Shown: positions 1-12,868 of the stretch, one piece after another
Layout of the letters: each line of letters opens with the position of its first letter
Numbering within the stretch: the first letter of the stretch is position 1
From: Isoetes taiwanensis
Taxonomy: Eukaryota; Streptophyta; Lycopodiopsida; Isoetales; Isoetaceae
DNA: 64,000 nucleotides
Direction of reading: 5' to 3'
Assembly (NCBI GenBank): GCA_021234155.1
Contig: JAJEKV010000066.1
Location: 7,678,364 to 7,742,363, forward strand
The notes under the pieces: generated by a model
Told to the model about the DNA's origin: nothing
Database searches by the model: none
Seen by the model: the letters and a program-made list of their open reading frames with translations, nothing else
Translations under genes and position numbers: made by a program

Positions 1-3000
1 CAAACTCTTTAGGTAAGCTTTTTATTTATGTCGTAGATTTTAGCGCGTATATATAGTTTCAAACCGTGCCGTGGTTGTAAAAAATATCATTCCATGTTAT
101 ATACTTAGGAGCCTGTTTTTTGAAATATTTAGTTTCCATTAACGTTAGCTTTCGTAGCAAGTTGTATAAACTAGTAATGCATATATGTTGCAATGGTTCA
201 ATTCAGCATGAATAGAACCATCGTTTCTTGAGAACTTCTTTGGCTCAGGCCTCCTTTGCCAATTGGGGGGTTCTATGCTCTATTTCTTCAGTGACAAATC
301 TTTCTGCACTCTGTTTCTCCAATTGTATATCTGTTTCTACCAATCTTTGTCGGAAATTTTGCTCTAACATATTTTTTTATGTAATGGGCCATCTTTAAAG
401 TTGTGGTGAAATGTAGTACTTGAAACAGATTTTCTTCATTATGAAGAAAGGTCAAAGCAGGGGAGCCAATAGGTCAGGTGGAGAACCTGCATTGGATTTG
501 TACTTGGATTTATGTCAGAAAAATATGGCATCGGGTTATACTATAGCAATGGGTTCTACTTCTTATTAAGGGCCCTTAAACTTCTTGAACACCTAAAGCC
601 TGCTCCGACCACTAATTCCTTGCGTCGTCAAGAAATGATTAAGGATTTCAAGATTCTTTCTAATAAACAATAAAGCGGCAGTGCTTGTCAGTTGTGGCGG
701 CGTCGTTCCAAGAAAATTATGCACTTTTAAATAGACATGACAATAATTTGCACAATGCTTATTGATTATATTCTTTTATCCTCCTACTATCTTGCCTTTA
801 GTTTATCTTTTTTTAAACCTTCGAATTATGTTTTTTTTTATATATATATTATATATGGATATGAAAATGTTAGATTCTGCCTAGCTCGATGTATTTAATT
901 ATGCTTTTCATGATGGCAATTCAAGGAATCTAAGATGGCAATAGGCACAAGCACTAGCCCAATTACCATTTGAAGCAACAACTCAAGATGGTTAGGGAAC
1001 TTTATTTGATGCAAGGCTTCCTGGCTATCCACGGAATTTATTAGGAGTGGAGAATACCTATAAAAAAAAGGAGGGTGCTAATGCATTGTGGGTTGCCCTT
1101 AAATATTTTGGAAATGGAGAATGAAACTTGTCTTGAAAATTGAAATAATAAAAAGGTTCGATTGAGTGTAGCATAGGCTTAGCTCCATAGCGACCAGGTA
1201 ATTTGCTGCAATCGAGATTTGAGCAAGTCCACAGCTCTTAGATGCAGATAAATCGGTCTTGGTCTACCCCCTATGCCATATGCAAAAGAAAAGGAGATTG
1301 GGCGGATTAATTCGAGGAGGACCGGGCTAGAATGAAGGCTGAAACTTCTGAAGCAAGTGGACCGGTCTTGAGAAACCAATGGAGTAAAATTGCATGCCCA
1401 AAGAATGACATCCACTCTTGAAGGATCCCTTGGCTACAGACAATGAACTAAGCTGGCTAACAGAGAAAGAAACCCTGCAAGGAAATGAAGAATGACCCAC
1501 TTGAAAAGCAAACCAGTTAGATGCCAAAGGCATCGTGCACAAGACCTCCGAAGCTAGAACCAGAGCAAACCAGGGATTTTTGCCATCACTACCGCCTCAG
1601 TCCACCACCCCACTTTCATGAAGCCCTCCAATCCCTCTCTGCAGAAACATACCAAGGTGCCGTTGCCATTGCGAAGTTGGCCAAAGCAACTCCTGCTAGT
1701 TTACAAAACATGCCTTACATTGTGATGGAGCTTCACCATGCCATATCGACAAAGGGATGCAACTAATTCGAATGACTAGATTGAATCCTAGTGGCGGCTT
1801 AGCGCCATCGGATAGCCAGTCAACCCATCCTCTTAATGCTACTAGCGCCGCGTGTGCCAATGTTGCCGTCAACCAACCCTCAAAACTATCTCGGCCATCG
1901 AAACAAAAATCCATATGTCGACCCATCAATGAAAGGTTTGCCCTTTGGGCAACCCAAAAATGCCCAACTATCTCATATGCAAGTGAGCGATCGTCTTATT
2001 TAACAACCATGGTCATGTTTGAACCAGCATGAAAAAAAAAAAAACTCCGTGTATTTTTTCCTTCGATGTGGCTTTAACATGACACTCACGGAAAAATTCG
2101 TCAAAGTCCCACAAAAACCTCGTGTATTTTTTTTTGTTCAAATATGGCCGTGGTTGATAAATAAGACACTCATACAAGTGAGAGGGGGATAATTCATATC
2201 AATAAACACATCAAAGGGGCCTTCCACTGAATACCAAAATGGAGGGAACATCTGAGCCGTTCAAAGGAAACCATAAAGCCTGGATCTTTTATCTGAAAGT
2301 GCCCTAACCCTAACGGTGGCCATATTTTGCCATAGTGGAGGACGAAGACACTTCCAGCCCCGGCAGCCAGCCATGGCTATGGCCGTCCAACGCCTCAAGT
2401 TCTGGCAGGTACTATTCTCTAATCTTGTGAATGAGCGAGGCAATCTTTGTAGCGGCATGCAAGGATTGATGGAGAAACTTTGATCGACCATTAAAAGAAA
2501 ATGAAGGGCAAAGTTTGAAACAACCCATGACTATCCCATTTTGATTTTTCGCGCCACCCGGCATCTTGCATTGAATTTGCGGTATGAGAGTAAAAGTTTG
2601 GTCCGGCTCGGGACAAGGTTTGCCAGAATATCTTCATTTTTCAAAAATATTGTCTCATGGAGAGAAAATTTGAAGTTTGGGATGCTTGGTTGCGTCAATT
2701 CTTTTTTCGTTTATCATTAACTCTCAATTATCTATACAAGAAACTTATCGCGGCGGCCAAGGCATAGCGTTCTCTTTCCCGACCTTTTGTATACATTCAT
2801 AACCCTATTCGGCTCATATGATAGATAATTCAATAACATGTGGGACTGTTGCCCATAATAAATGGCCTAACGAGCAACATCCCTGCTATTCTAGCAAGGT
2901 GAATAAGTTACAAATTTTTCTTTGAGATCGCATTTTTTGAGATCAAACTAAGTAATGTTTGTACTACAAAGATGGATTTTGGCTCTCGGCTTTACCACGG

Positions 3001-3510
3001 AGATGATTTAGATGTCGAATGAAGGCCTGTTGAGCTTCTTTGTTCAATTCTTTCACAAGCTTGCATGGGCTTAAATAGACAATTTTCAAGACCATTCAAA
3101 AGCAATTTCGAGATTAAGCGCTCTTACTTCAATGGGCGGGGTGCTTTATAAACAAAGTCGTGCCACCACGAGCAATACCACAGTTTCTCGATTGAAAGAG
3201 CTTGGATATTTCTCGGCCAGACCATAGCCAGCAGCTCCTCCACTTAAAAAGCTATGTGGAGGTGACCATAAGCGACCGCGTGTGATTGCACTATTAACAA
3301 TAAAAACATATCAACATTTGTCTATCAACTTACTTATGTAACTATAATTATGGCGATGCTCTTTCCAACCACATAAAGGAGATGCTTTTGACACATTCTT
3401 TGCACGATTGATGAGCTTTAAGCTAGCGATGGCTGTCGGTTTGTATAAAACATTGGGGAACATGCAAAACCGTAATGATCTTCTATATTTGACATGATAA
3501 CATCTTACAT
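1..3510. other. intergenic, no supported gene
   Basis: I see no open frame with recognisable domains on either strand. The DNA is AT-rich with homopolymer runs. A short coding-like stretch around 540-668 (plus) is open for about 40 codons but has no start context or family match. Around 2030-2150 two similar A/T-run segments contain the shared core cgtgtatttttt, which looks like a degenerate local duplication. Confidence 0.5.
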
Positions 3511-3550
3511 GAAAGTGGGCATCAGCTCTGGAAAGTGGGCATCAGCAGAG
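3511..3550. repeat. 20-bp tandem duplication
   Basis: Two adjacent 20-base units share the first 16 bases (gaaagtgggcatcagc) and differ in the last four. It looks like a local slippage or repair duplication with no coding context. Confidence 0.8.
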
Positions 3551-4350
3551 CTGGCAAGGCATGTCACCAAATGAAGATACACGAATGGAGATCCACCCTT
3601 GCACGAAAATATAAACAGCGTGACCATTCTTGTCAACAAACAAATTTGAAGATCACGAAGGGCCATTTTCACAAGCGGAGATGTACATTTTTGTCGAGGC
3701 TTCAATATGTTAGATGTAGAGTAGGAGTTGTTATGCATACGTAGTGTTTTCTATAGTACTTAAATTTTAGGTTCCAAAGAGAACACCCAAGGAACTTTTT
3801 AACATAAATCATTTCTTTCTTCTTTGCAATTAATTGGGTTCCCGACTTTACTTATTTGGGCTATTATTGAAAAAATGTCCCTGAATGGAGATAGTGCAAA
3901 GCCTTTGCACAAGCTGCACTTGATGGGATGCAATTGACCAGTGAAAAACTAGCTTTTTCTCCTTGGCTGCTCCAAAATTTACGTGACGGATGAGTCCTTA
4001 CACTACCAGGTCCTAGCGATGCTCGGTCGATTGCCATCCCCTCATTTGCTCTTAATTGGGAAGAGACATCATCAATTGCGACATTCAAGCTGTTCAATCT
4101 GCTCATTTAAAGTTTTTCGTGTCCTCTGTAAATGCAAATGAAGCCAACATGAGATAACACGCACCCCTTGATAAAAAGCGTATGTTTAACCTCTCCCGCG
4201 GAATACACTCTAAGCAACATATTTTAGTCTCTAGATTCAAGTGATAGAGATATCTAAGTTCCACTTCAATTTAAAAATTAGTCGGTTCTACATCAGCGAG
4301 AATCATCATTAGCCTACCTCAATTGCCTTGACATCCTGTTTAGAAGGTTT

Positions 4351-4409
4351 GGCATGTTGTGTTAAGTACCTCAATCCCTTGGCATGTTGTGTTCGTACCT
4401 CAATCCCTT
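4351..4409. repeat. 30/29-bp tandem duplication
   Basis: Two consecutive copies share ggcatgttgtgtt at the start and gtacctcaatccctt at the end. The second copy is one base shorter and differs at two bases. Confidence 0.85.
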
Positions 4410-6208
4410 CATCATCATCAACATATCGTGATGTCTTCCTCACTAGGGCCTCTTCTCCACCTAGAGACTTGATGTCGAGAAGCCTCCTTTCATGTTACGC
4501 ACCATAAAGCATGTTATTAATAGCAAGGTTGGGAGAAGAAATGAAAAAGAATGCGGATTAATATACTTTAATGATTTAAGCTTGTTGCGACACTTAGCAC
4601 TCGGATAGATTTCTCTTGACATGGATCTTGTTGCCTTTAGCATCAAGAATATCGACATCTTGAAATATACTTTGCAATACTTTAGAAAATCATTGCAATT
4701 TGCACCATCAACCTCCACAAGCACCAAAAAGCCAGCGACATTAGGATTCCTAGTATTACCTTGACTCTCTTCACTTTCAAGCGGTTTCATCACTAGGCTA
4801 CCGCCGGGAAGAACCAGCCCTAACCCGTCATCATCAGCGGTTTCTTTGCTCCACATGTTGCAATGAGCCAAGTGCAAGCGTAAAACGCATACCTAACCGG
4901 TGAGTCTTTGGATCTTTGGAACTAATGCACGAGATAGATGGACACATATCGAGTGAGAATAGCGAGAATAACCTCTACCATATAGGGAAGTTCAATAAGC
5001 AACAAAAGTAGCGAATCTTGGTGCTTAGAATAAGAAATCAAGACTATAATTACCAATGGTGACAATGAAGCAAGGTATGCATTCCTTATTTTCAAGGCAT
5101 CGGTGAAATTGTTTGCACCGGGATGGCCACGAGGATTAAGCCAATTTTCAAGAGGTGATGAAGGCAATGACAATTTCTTCCATCATGGAGAGCACCAGGT
5201 TAGGGGATTCAAGCTATATGTTCCTTCCTTCAACTTGCTCTATACCTAACTAGTCACGAATGCTGCTATGGCTGGCCTCCCGGACTTAACATGCAAAAAC
5301 TTCTTAGATTTGCCTTTGTGCATAGATAATAAACAAAGAAAAGAACCTCATGATCTTTGTTGCGCAAAACCACGAAATTGCAACTTTTTGAGAGAAAGCA
5401 AAAGGGAGGAAGAAGATCGTCTTTGCTCTTTGTCATTTGCCCGAATTCTAAATTTGTGAAGCAGCAGGGTGGAGTTCATGGTTAAACACATACACTTTCT
5501 TTGTTAAATCGCGACCCATGAAATTTCTTTGGAGTTGGGTTAGCCCGATTTGGGGTGCGAGATCCATGGCGAAGGAAGTAGGATTTTGTGAAGAAAGAAA
5601 GGCGGGCAGCGAGGAAAAATATATTGAATTTGAAAAGGGGAAGAAACTTGAAATCACGGGGAGGCAAAATGCTTGGATCTTTTAAATTTGCACAACTCTG
5701 GCGGAAATCTGCGGTGGCTCGGATCCACCATTGTGCCATAGCTTCGAATGAAAATCCACCATAGCCATATCTCGAATACACCATAGCCATAGCTCAAACC
5801 CCATGAGTTACGTAGCGGCGGGATGAAGCCGACATTCAAAAAAAACCCCATAAGCATATTCACAAGCATCATACGTTTGCGGTTTTCCTTTCATCGGGGC
5901 AGCGGTGCCGGATATGGAACCCATCTTGGATACCTCCTTCTTGCCTTCTCTCCACGATTAGCAAAGGGCATTACGTCGGTTGTGGCTTCTTCCTCTCATG
6001 CACTTTCGAACCTTGAATTTATACATGCGGAACTCGTCACATGAGTAGGCCTAAATGGTTTTACGCGAAACCTCCGTTATTCTGGGCAAAAATTTGTGCC
6101 CTTGCTTTCTGGTATCATCGGCAAGGCCGGAAATATGAATGGGCGCAACATTGCCCATGGTATGTCGCCATATCCGGAAGCAGGTAATCGGTGAGCTTTC
6201 CTCAAGAA

Positions 6209-6278
6209 ACCAAGACGGGAGATCCATAGGCCTAGCCATGGATACCAAGACGGGAGATCCATAGGCCTAGCCATGGAT
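6209..6278. repeat. perfect 35-bp tandem duplication
   Basis: Two exact adjacent copies of a 35-base unit beginning accaagacggg and ending gccatggat. Exact identity suggests a recent event. Confidence 0.9.
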
Positions 6279-7281
6279 TGCTTGCAGAGCAAGAAAGGGA
6301 AAGATCTACGTGTCAACCATCTAACATTTTTTTTTTTTTAAGATTTTAGAAATGAAGAAAAAATATGCGTGTCAAGCAGCGAGGGGTTGCTCTCAGCCCA
6401 GAAATATTACACATCCAATTTTTTAAGAACAAAATAGACTGCTTTACATAGGTAGTGATTAGTTGAACGATATCATTCTGGACGGCCTATTATTATGGCA
6501 TTATGTCTGCAGACTGGAAGGACATCTGTAAAAATTTTGCTGCTTGTCTTTAGTTTCTAAGATACCAATCTGCTTTTCCTTCAGTTAAGGAAATTTGTTC
6601 AAAGCTTCTTTTGTGCTTCTCAGAGGTTGTAAAAACGAATGTTAAAGCTAGAAAATTTACAATAGCGGATGCATGTTCGATCAATTCCTCACGAAGTTAT
6701 GGAGTTCAATTCCTCTGTGATTTACCTTTGTAGATATGATTTCTTAAATATATTTGTTATTCAATTCATCAGGTTTATCATTACTTTTCTTTTGAGAACA
6801 ATATCAACTTTGAAGGCTAAAAGAAACCCATTTGAAACTACGTTTTGAACTTCTTGTTAAAGAAGTTGCAATGACGTAGCAACTACATATTCAAATATCT
6901 GTTCATTTTCCTGTTCAGAAAAAAACTGATGATCCCATTACCCATATTATCCACCCCAAGACATTGACAAGCAAAAGTACATTAATAACAAGCCAATACT
7001 CTTAGGAAAACAGCGCATGGCATGATGGCCATAAAAAACCAATGACCCCATATATGGGCTACCCAACCACATACATACTATGCTAAACAATATTTCAATA
7101 TATCAAACCATGATGATGAAACATATTTCTAAATCAAGCGTGCTTCGAAATTGTTATGCTAATATACTAAGAAAGATAGATGTAATGAAATACTATGCCA
7201 TTAAACTCGTGATACTAAGCAATATTACACATCGTATGCTTTAACCAAGAACAGAAATTAACCACTTTTACTGCATTGCAA

Positions 7282-7385
7282 GATAACGTTAAAAAACAAT
7301 ATTTATTTATTATACTATCAAACTATACTACTAGATAATGTTAAAAAACAATGCTTATTTATTATACTATTAAATTATATTACTG
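7282..7385. repeat. 52-bp tandem duplication, AT-rich
   Basis: Two adjacent 52-base units share ttaaaaaacaat and tatttattatacta-like cores with a few substitutions. They are diverged copies, so older than the 6.2-kb duplication. Confidence 0.75.
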
Positions 7386-7739
7386 AATCATGTTGCGTAA
7401 GCAGGTATGGTTTGTAAACTTTTTGGCCCACAAATGCGTATTGGTTTAAGTACTTGATTTTTACTAACAAATTATGGGAAAAAAGTCATACTGATTCAAC
7501 TTTGGGGGCCTTGTGTGTCAAGCCGCGCACCACCACATTGTGGCTCTTGGGTCTCCGCTCCTGGAACTTTGGGGTGGTCGGGCTCATGCTGGCTGCTGCA
7601 GCATATGTTGTTTGCGATGGGTGGGACATGGGTTGTGGCCTGTGGTGGGGTGGTGGTGGCATGGGACAGCTTGGTGATGCAACGGTGGGCCGCTCTGGTT
7701 GGCGTCTTGCAGGCTGTCGGGTATATGGATCTGTCATGT

Positions 7740-8196
7740 CCCGTGATGTGGCCTCTCCTCTCGTACGTCGTCGAGCTTCGACTCTTTTGGAATTCTTCTT
7801 TGCCTTGCCAATTCATATGTGCATTACCGCCAATTGTTCATGGGCTTCCGCATGAAGGCCCTTGCCTTGCTGGGCAATGGTTGTCCGGAGCTCTTGCAAC
7901 TCCTAGTCTCGCATCTCGGCCTTCCTCTGAAGCGCTCTCAGCATAGCGGGTTAAGCCTCAAAGCGGTCTGCCGAAAAACAGCATGGTGGTGGCGGCCCTA
8001 CGCAACCCGATTAGAGCCGGGAGATGGTTGTCATTGTCTCTCGATCGGCCTTTTGCCTATCTTATGCCATGGTCTCTATGATGGTGGAGAGGGAGTCCAC
8101 ACGAGCTCAGGGGTCAACAAGATCTTATACTGCTTGTTGTCTTTCGAAGTGTGCCAAATGGATGCCGTCTTCCAGTTGTTGTGTGCGGGTCTCCAT
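7740..8196 (-). pseudogene. decayed coiled-coil gag-like protein, copy 2
   Basis: Reading the minus strand from an ATG at 8194-8196 gives a broken polar, helix-forming protein. It starts METR, then has LEDGIHLAHFERQ, RVDSLST and TMTTISRL, and further on LRALQRKAEMRD followed by ELQELRTTIAQQ. The order and spacing of these segments match the plus-strand reading at 30517-30911 (METR, LEDGFFLAHYERQ, RMDSLST, MTTISHLQS, QLRALQSRI), so the two are copies of one family. The frame has several stops; the one after RAEMRD-like sequence is TAG where Gln would fit. The long plus-strand frames here (7515-7946, 7819-8385) are antisense shadows. The function is unknown; a retroelement gag-like or structural coiled-coil protein is my inference. 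I see no zinc knuckle, protease or RT beside it. Confidence 0.5.
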
Positions 8197-10689
8197 CTGC
8201 GCAATTTGCCTCTCTCTTTGCCGGTATCTTACGAGAACATAGGGCATCGAGGGTGGATCTCTTCTTCCAGTGCGCAATTGAGGTCTGTTGCATGTTATTC
8301 GCCTCCGGTTGTTTCAAGGCGTCATCGCACAGTGCGCCGCCGGTGCGAACAACAATCAATGTGCTCTCAAGTCGATCTTCTTTGATTGGGCCGCCGCCCA
8401 TGCCTCTCGCATGGAAGTGGCCTCTCCCTTATTTTTGCCCGTTGGTGGGCCGTTTTGTGTAGGGGACTATCAGCGATTCTCACGGGCAAGCTTCGTCTGT
8501 CGAGGCGGTAGCTTGAGGGGCATGCACGTGCATTGGTTGGGAGCCTAGGCACGGGCACGGGGTGGCTTGAGGGCTCCATCAAGTGGGGGTTTGGGTGGAG
8601 GTACACAAGTGGCCATTGTTGATTGGAGTTCACAAGAGAAGAAGATGGAGAAGGGCAAATTTATTGCTTTTGATTGATTGAACAATGGTAAAGTATCTAA
8701 CATCATTACCACATTGTTTCATTTAAAATTGCTAGCCAGATTTATTTTTCAAATGATCTTTCATTTTGTCCCCTCCTTTTTGTCTAAAATTTTTTTTTTA
8801 ATGATGTTATCTATCCGATGCATAAATTTCTTGTAGTGGTCCTCAACATAGAGACGCGTTGCTTAAAAGATATACATGGAAAAGTGTTTGTAGATGTGAA
8901 GGGGGTGGGGGTGGGGTGGGGCATTAATGCACTCCTATTTGAAGATGCATTAGATAATATCTTTTACAATTTCGCATGGCCCTTGAGCAATAATCATGCA
9001 TGGGAGAAATCCTTGGCGAGTTTTTGAATTGACACGCTTAAATGAATAATTGCTTTCGAGACATCCTTCGACATAGTTACCATTTCCTTAAAGAATCCAC
9101 AAAGCTGCAAAAAGGGTATGCGGTTATGCATTCATCCATTTTGTGATTCAAATCCTCCAAGCTTAGACATTCAGCATAGATTCAACACTACGGTTTGATT
9201 CGTTTCAAAACCAGCGCCATTTTGACTTGATATCAATCAAATGTATATTATTCAAGTGGGCACACAAAGGAAAACATATTTTGACTATTGTATAATGTTC
9301 CAAGTGCTTACCCCATCAAATCAATAGTATCATGTTAATCAACACATACAGTTTGAGGATATCTATTGGTCATACCATTAAAATAAATGTCTATCGTATG
9401 TTAACTCTCAAGCGGCACAAAATCAATAAGTGAGTGGGTATCAACATCCTTTAACAACTACCCATCTAAAGGCAAAGGAAAAAAGAGAAATGTTGGCGGT
9501 GGCCTTGGCTAAGTGATAAATTTCTTGTAATTAGAACATTGTTTGTAAAAGCCAAACACACAAAAACCCCTCATATCATGAGATTATCGTAAACGATTTT
9601 TTTTATAAAACAATTCTCACATTGAACATTAGAAAAAAGATTAAACCCCACACAGTTTCTTAGTTCTCAACATTTTGTTAACACGTTCCCAAAGTTAGCC
9701 CCACAATGATGGGCACACATTAACTAGTTTATTTTTAGATTGTGAATTATTTGAGATTTGGTCGAATTTGGGCCAGATTTACGCAGTCCATCTCACAATT
9801 CGTTCATTTGAGATATAAATCCAGCTCTCTCTCTTCTTTTTTTTTTTTTTTTCTTATTTTTGAATTGGATTTTCTCATGCCCGCTCATGGTCTTATTAAT
9901 GCAGCACGACAAAATAGCAAATGTGGACCAAAGCTTTAATGGCATTGCATGCCATGTTTAGACATGATTCCTTTCATAGATTGCTCCAACAAAGCCATTG
10001 GCTACCTAACATTCACAATAGTAACATGCATTCTCGTCCGAGAGTGTGTCAAAACTACAATACGTATTACAAAAATGAATATGAGCTTATAGACGTATAA
10101 TTAATTAATCATTCTGCCAAGTAGAAGTTTAGCCTCCTCCCTATAATAGAGGCTCATTCTCTAATTTTGATCAGCGACATGCTGCATTGTTAAACTAGGC
10201 TTAGTCAACAAATTCACTGTTTTGGCCAATGAAAAGTTTTCATTTTCATTCGACCTATCACGAGATTGAAAGGCAAAATATGGACTTTAGATTTTTATGC
10301 AGATGATCTAGAATACATGGAACAAGTTTGGAGCACCGCGACAAAATATTAGAGGTCTTGGCTTGGTAGAAGCGGTGGAAATGTAAGGAAGAAGAGCTAA
10401 ATTAGACTATACTAGGCTGAATTAGCTTATTAGATATGAGCCACAAAGGTACTGCTGAGCGCTGGGTTGGTTCGCCATGTTCCAAACTCTGCCTGTTTGC
10501 TACATCACAACTTTGGGAGTTTTCCATCAAAAGAGAATCGAAAGATTAGGCGATGCGCTCATCCTTGTCATGTCCTAATAGGGTCTTATTGAAGATAAAG
10601 CGACAGGGAAAGAATATGTGTAAACAGTGATCCAAAAACCCTTCATATAAAACTTTCTATGTCGTTGGAGCTTTCAATGGCCGTCTTCG
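8197..10689. other. intergenic, no supported gene
   Basis: No recognisable coding, RNA or terminal-repeat structure. A T-run lies near 9837-9852. Short frames at 8818-9027 and 9742-9939 have no family features. Confidence 0.45.
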
Positions 10690-10857
10690 GAAATAGAATG
10701 CGCAATAAAATAAATTCTAACACCTCCACAATAGAATGGGCAATAAAATAAACTCTTAACACTCCCACTCAAAGGGGATGTCGCAATACAATGAAGGTTA
10801 CCTTTAAATCATGTCGATTTAACTTTGAACACCTGTGCAACTATCATAATGCCAACA
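10690..10857 (-). mobile_element. Ty1/copia-like LTR start(s) with polypurine tracts
   Basis: On the minus strand the sequence reads cttttagtggggg directly followed by TGTTGG at 10857. This is the usual arrangement of a polypurine tract against the 5' end of a 3' LTR. About 90 bases further along the minus strand, tttgagtgggag is followed by TGTTAAGAG, and then tgtggagg by TGTTAGAA. The two latter starts share TTTATTTTATTGC. This looks like stacked or tandemly duplicated LTR starts. No copia pol was identified alongside, so the assignment rests only on these junctions. Confidence 0.35.
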
Positions 10858-12439
10858 CCCCCACTAAAAGGGATGCTAAAAAACAAAGAAAGCTCCCTTT
10901 GAATTAAGCTGATTTAGCGTTAACAACTGCCCAAGTATAGGCCCTCTTCAACAGAAATGACACGTAGTCCAAGTTTGGCACGGGGAACTACCCTCATTGT
11001 CCCCCACTTTCGTTCTTAGATACAAAAGAATGATCTTCTAGCCACGTGCTAGAAAGAACATTCAACTCAAAGGGTCCAGGCTTGGCCCCTAGAAGAACAT
11101 TCAAGGAAAAGAGTCCAAGCTTGGCCTAGCCATTCCTAATCTTTGCCATCGAAAGGTATCACGTAGTCTCATACTAGTTTTGCAGTCTACACCATCTGGA
11201 TGTCTTTAATCACATGATTTTGATCATCTTTATTACTTGCTCTCATCTGGAATGCCAAGAATTTCAGTTGGCATTCCAACTATATTAGGTGTTCCACTTT
11301 GCCCCGTGCTTCCACTTTACCTAGGGCAACTAGAATCTTCATTCTTCCCAGGTGTCATCTTCTATGTTTGGCCGAGATTCATATGTACAAACTCTTTAGA
11401 ACCTTCATCATCTCATAATCTCATCAATCTCATCTAAGTCTTGTTTTTGTCTAGATATCGCCCCCTGTTGAGCAAACAAGTCTATAAATGATGATTACTG
11501 CAGCAGATACTTGAGCAATCCTTGATTATTCTAGATTATCAATATCCATGATAACCACACATCAAAAATGCATTTGCACCAGACCAATTTTTTAAAGCTG
11601 ATGCTTGGAATCCAACACCCTCTCCACAATACCATGCTCTTAATTTTGGCATGCCTTGCTAGTTCCTACCCAACCATAGAGAAAACACCATCTGCCGACT
11701 ACAAAAACAAATGGGCTTTCTTTGTGGTGAAATTTCAGCTTTGATATATTTTGGCTTTGATGTGGTCTTTGTATCCAAAGAATCAGTTGTTTGTACTCAG
11801 AAGAAGCATGCATGCTAGACATAAATGTTCAAGGAGCAATGCGGAAGTCTGAATGGCGACCTCTATAATAAAAGCCGACCAAGCGAGAAGTGGAATGTCT
11901 CTACTCCATATCCATTCCACCATGTTCCGATATTTCATTGTGCGGCTGCAATTAGTATCTCACACCATCACAATGGGGGCATAGATTTGTGTTGCTCTCC
12001 CCATGGACAAAATCTTGCCACAAGAAGTGATGATCAAAAGCGGGGCTTTCTTCTCATATTACAAGCTTGAGCTGCTCAATGCGAGTGAACTCGGCTAGTG
12101 GTTTCCTTTTCTTAAGCTACCCTCTAAGTCCTTCAAATCAATGCCTCCAAGCGATGGTGGTGACTTTTGTGTTTCACGTTTTCCAACCGAGTTTCCTACT
12201 CCAGCTTCTCCTGTTGCACACCCTTCTTTGCTATCAGTTGCCTATCTTTTTTCCAGTCCTCGTGATACCCCCGTCCCCCCTTCCCCTTATTCCTCCCCAA
12301 GCAATTGGCCTATGCTATCACGCAACCTTTTGTGCCCACAGTAGTTGCACAACCCTTGATTCCTGCATCCGTTTCCTCAACCAACTTAGTTGTCATTGGC
12401 ATCGACTATTCTAGTGGTGGCTCCATCTTCACCAGTAAC
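10858..12439. other. intergenic with a 39-bp tandem repeat
   Basis: I see no supported gene. At 11056-11132 a 39-base period is repeated twice (gaacattcaa, then gtccaggcttggcc and gtccaagcttggcc). The left part may be internal sequence of the minus-strand copia-like remnant that ends at 10857, but I could not read a domain. Confidence 0.4.
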
Positions 12440-12721
12440 TCAGCTTGAGCAAGGATGGACTATCGTTACATTGCGGAGAAACAAGCGTAATCAATAAGTA
12501 AGCTGGATGGGCGAGGTTGATGGAGTAGCTTCGCCAACTACGGATATACCTGATGAGGCTGATCCAGTATCTGCCTCAGATACCTCTCGGTATAGGGACA
12601 TATAGATGAGATATGTGTTGATCGGTGGCAATGGTAGTATCACGATGGCTTTGCCTCAATGAGTTCAAAAGGTTCAAAGAGAAGAAGGAAAAAAAGGTAC
12701 TTTAGATACTTTGACTTTGGA

Positions 12722-12868
12722 ATGAATATTGTCAGCTGGAATGTAAGGTAAGCCCTCTACCACAAAAAGGGCTAGAGTAGCGAAAGTGATTAGAAGTTTC
12801 ACTCCACAAATTTTGTGTTTGCAAGAGCATAATATAAGTGTCGGTAGGAGTTCCATTGTGTTGGTAGG
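12722..12868 (+). pseudogene. LINE ORF2 endonuclease, N-terminal part
   Basis: The reading begins MNIVSWNVR, the usual start of plant LINE apurinic-like endonucleases (endonuclease/exonuclease/phosphatase fold). After a frameshift it continues TTKRARVAKVIRSFTPQILC and LQEH, containing the conserved LQEH metal-binding region. It is cut at VGRSS by the solo LTR, whose target duplication GTAGG lies at 12864-12868. The enzyme would nick target DNA for target-primed reverse transcription. It is inactive here. Confidence 0.75.

Larger units (their letters stand above)
3551..7281. other. intergenic, no supported gene
   Basis: No convincing gene. The longest frame (minus 4461-4877) matches no family I know. 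Apart from the two tandem duplications listed separately, I see no terminal repeats or RNA genes. Confidence 0.45.

Noticed and set aside
7515-8385. Long plus-strand ORFs of 143 and 188 codons
   Set aside because: They are antisense to the minus-strand coiled-coil remnant and have no protein features.
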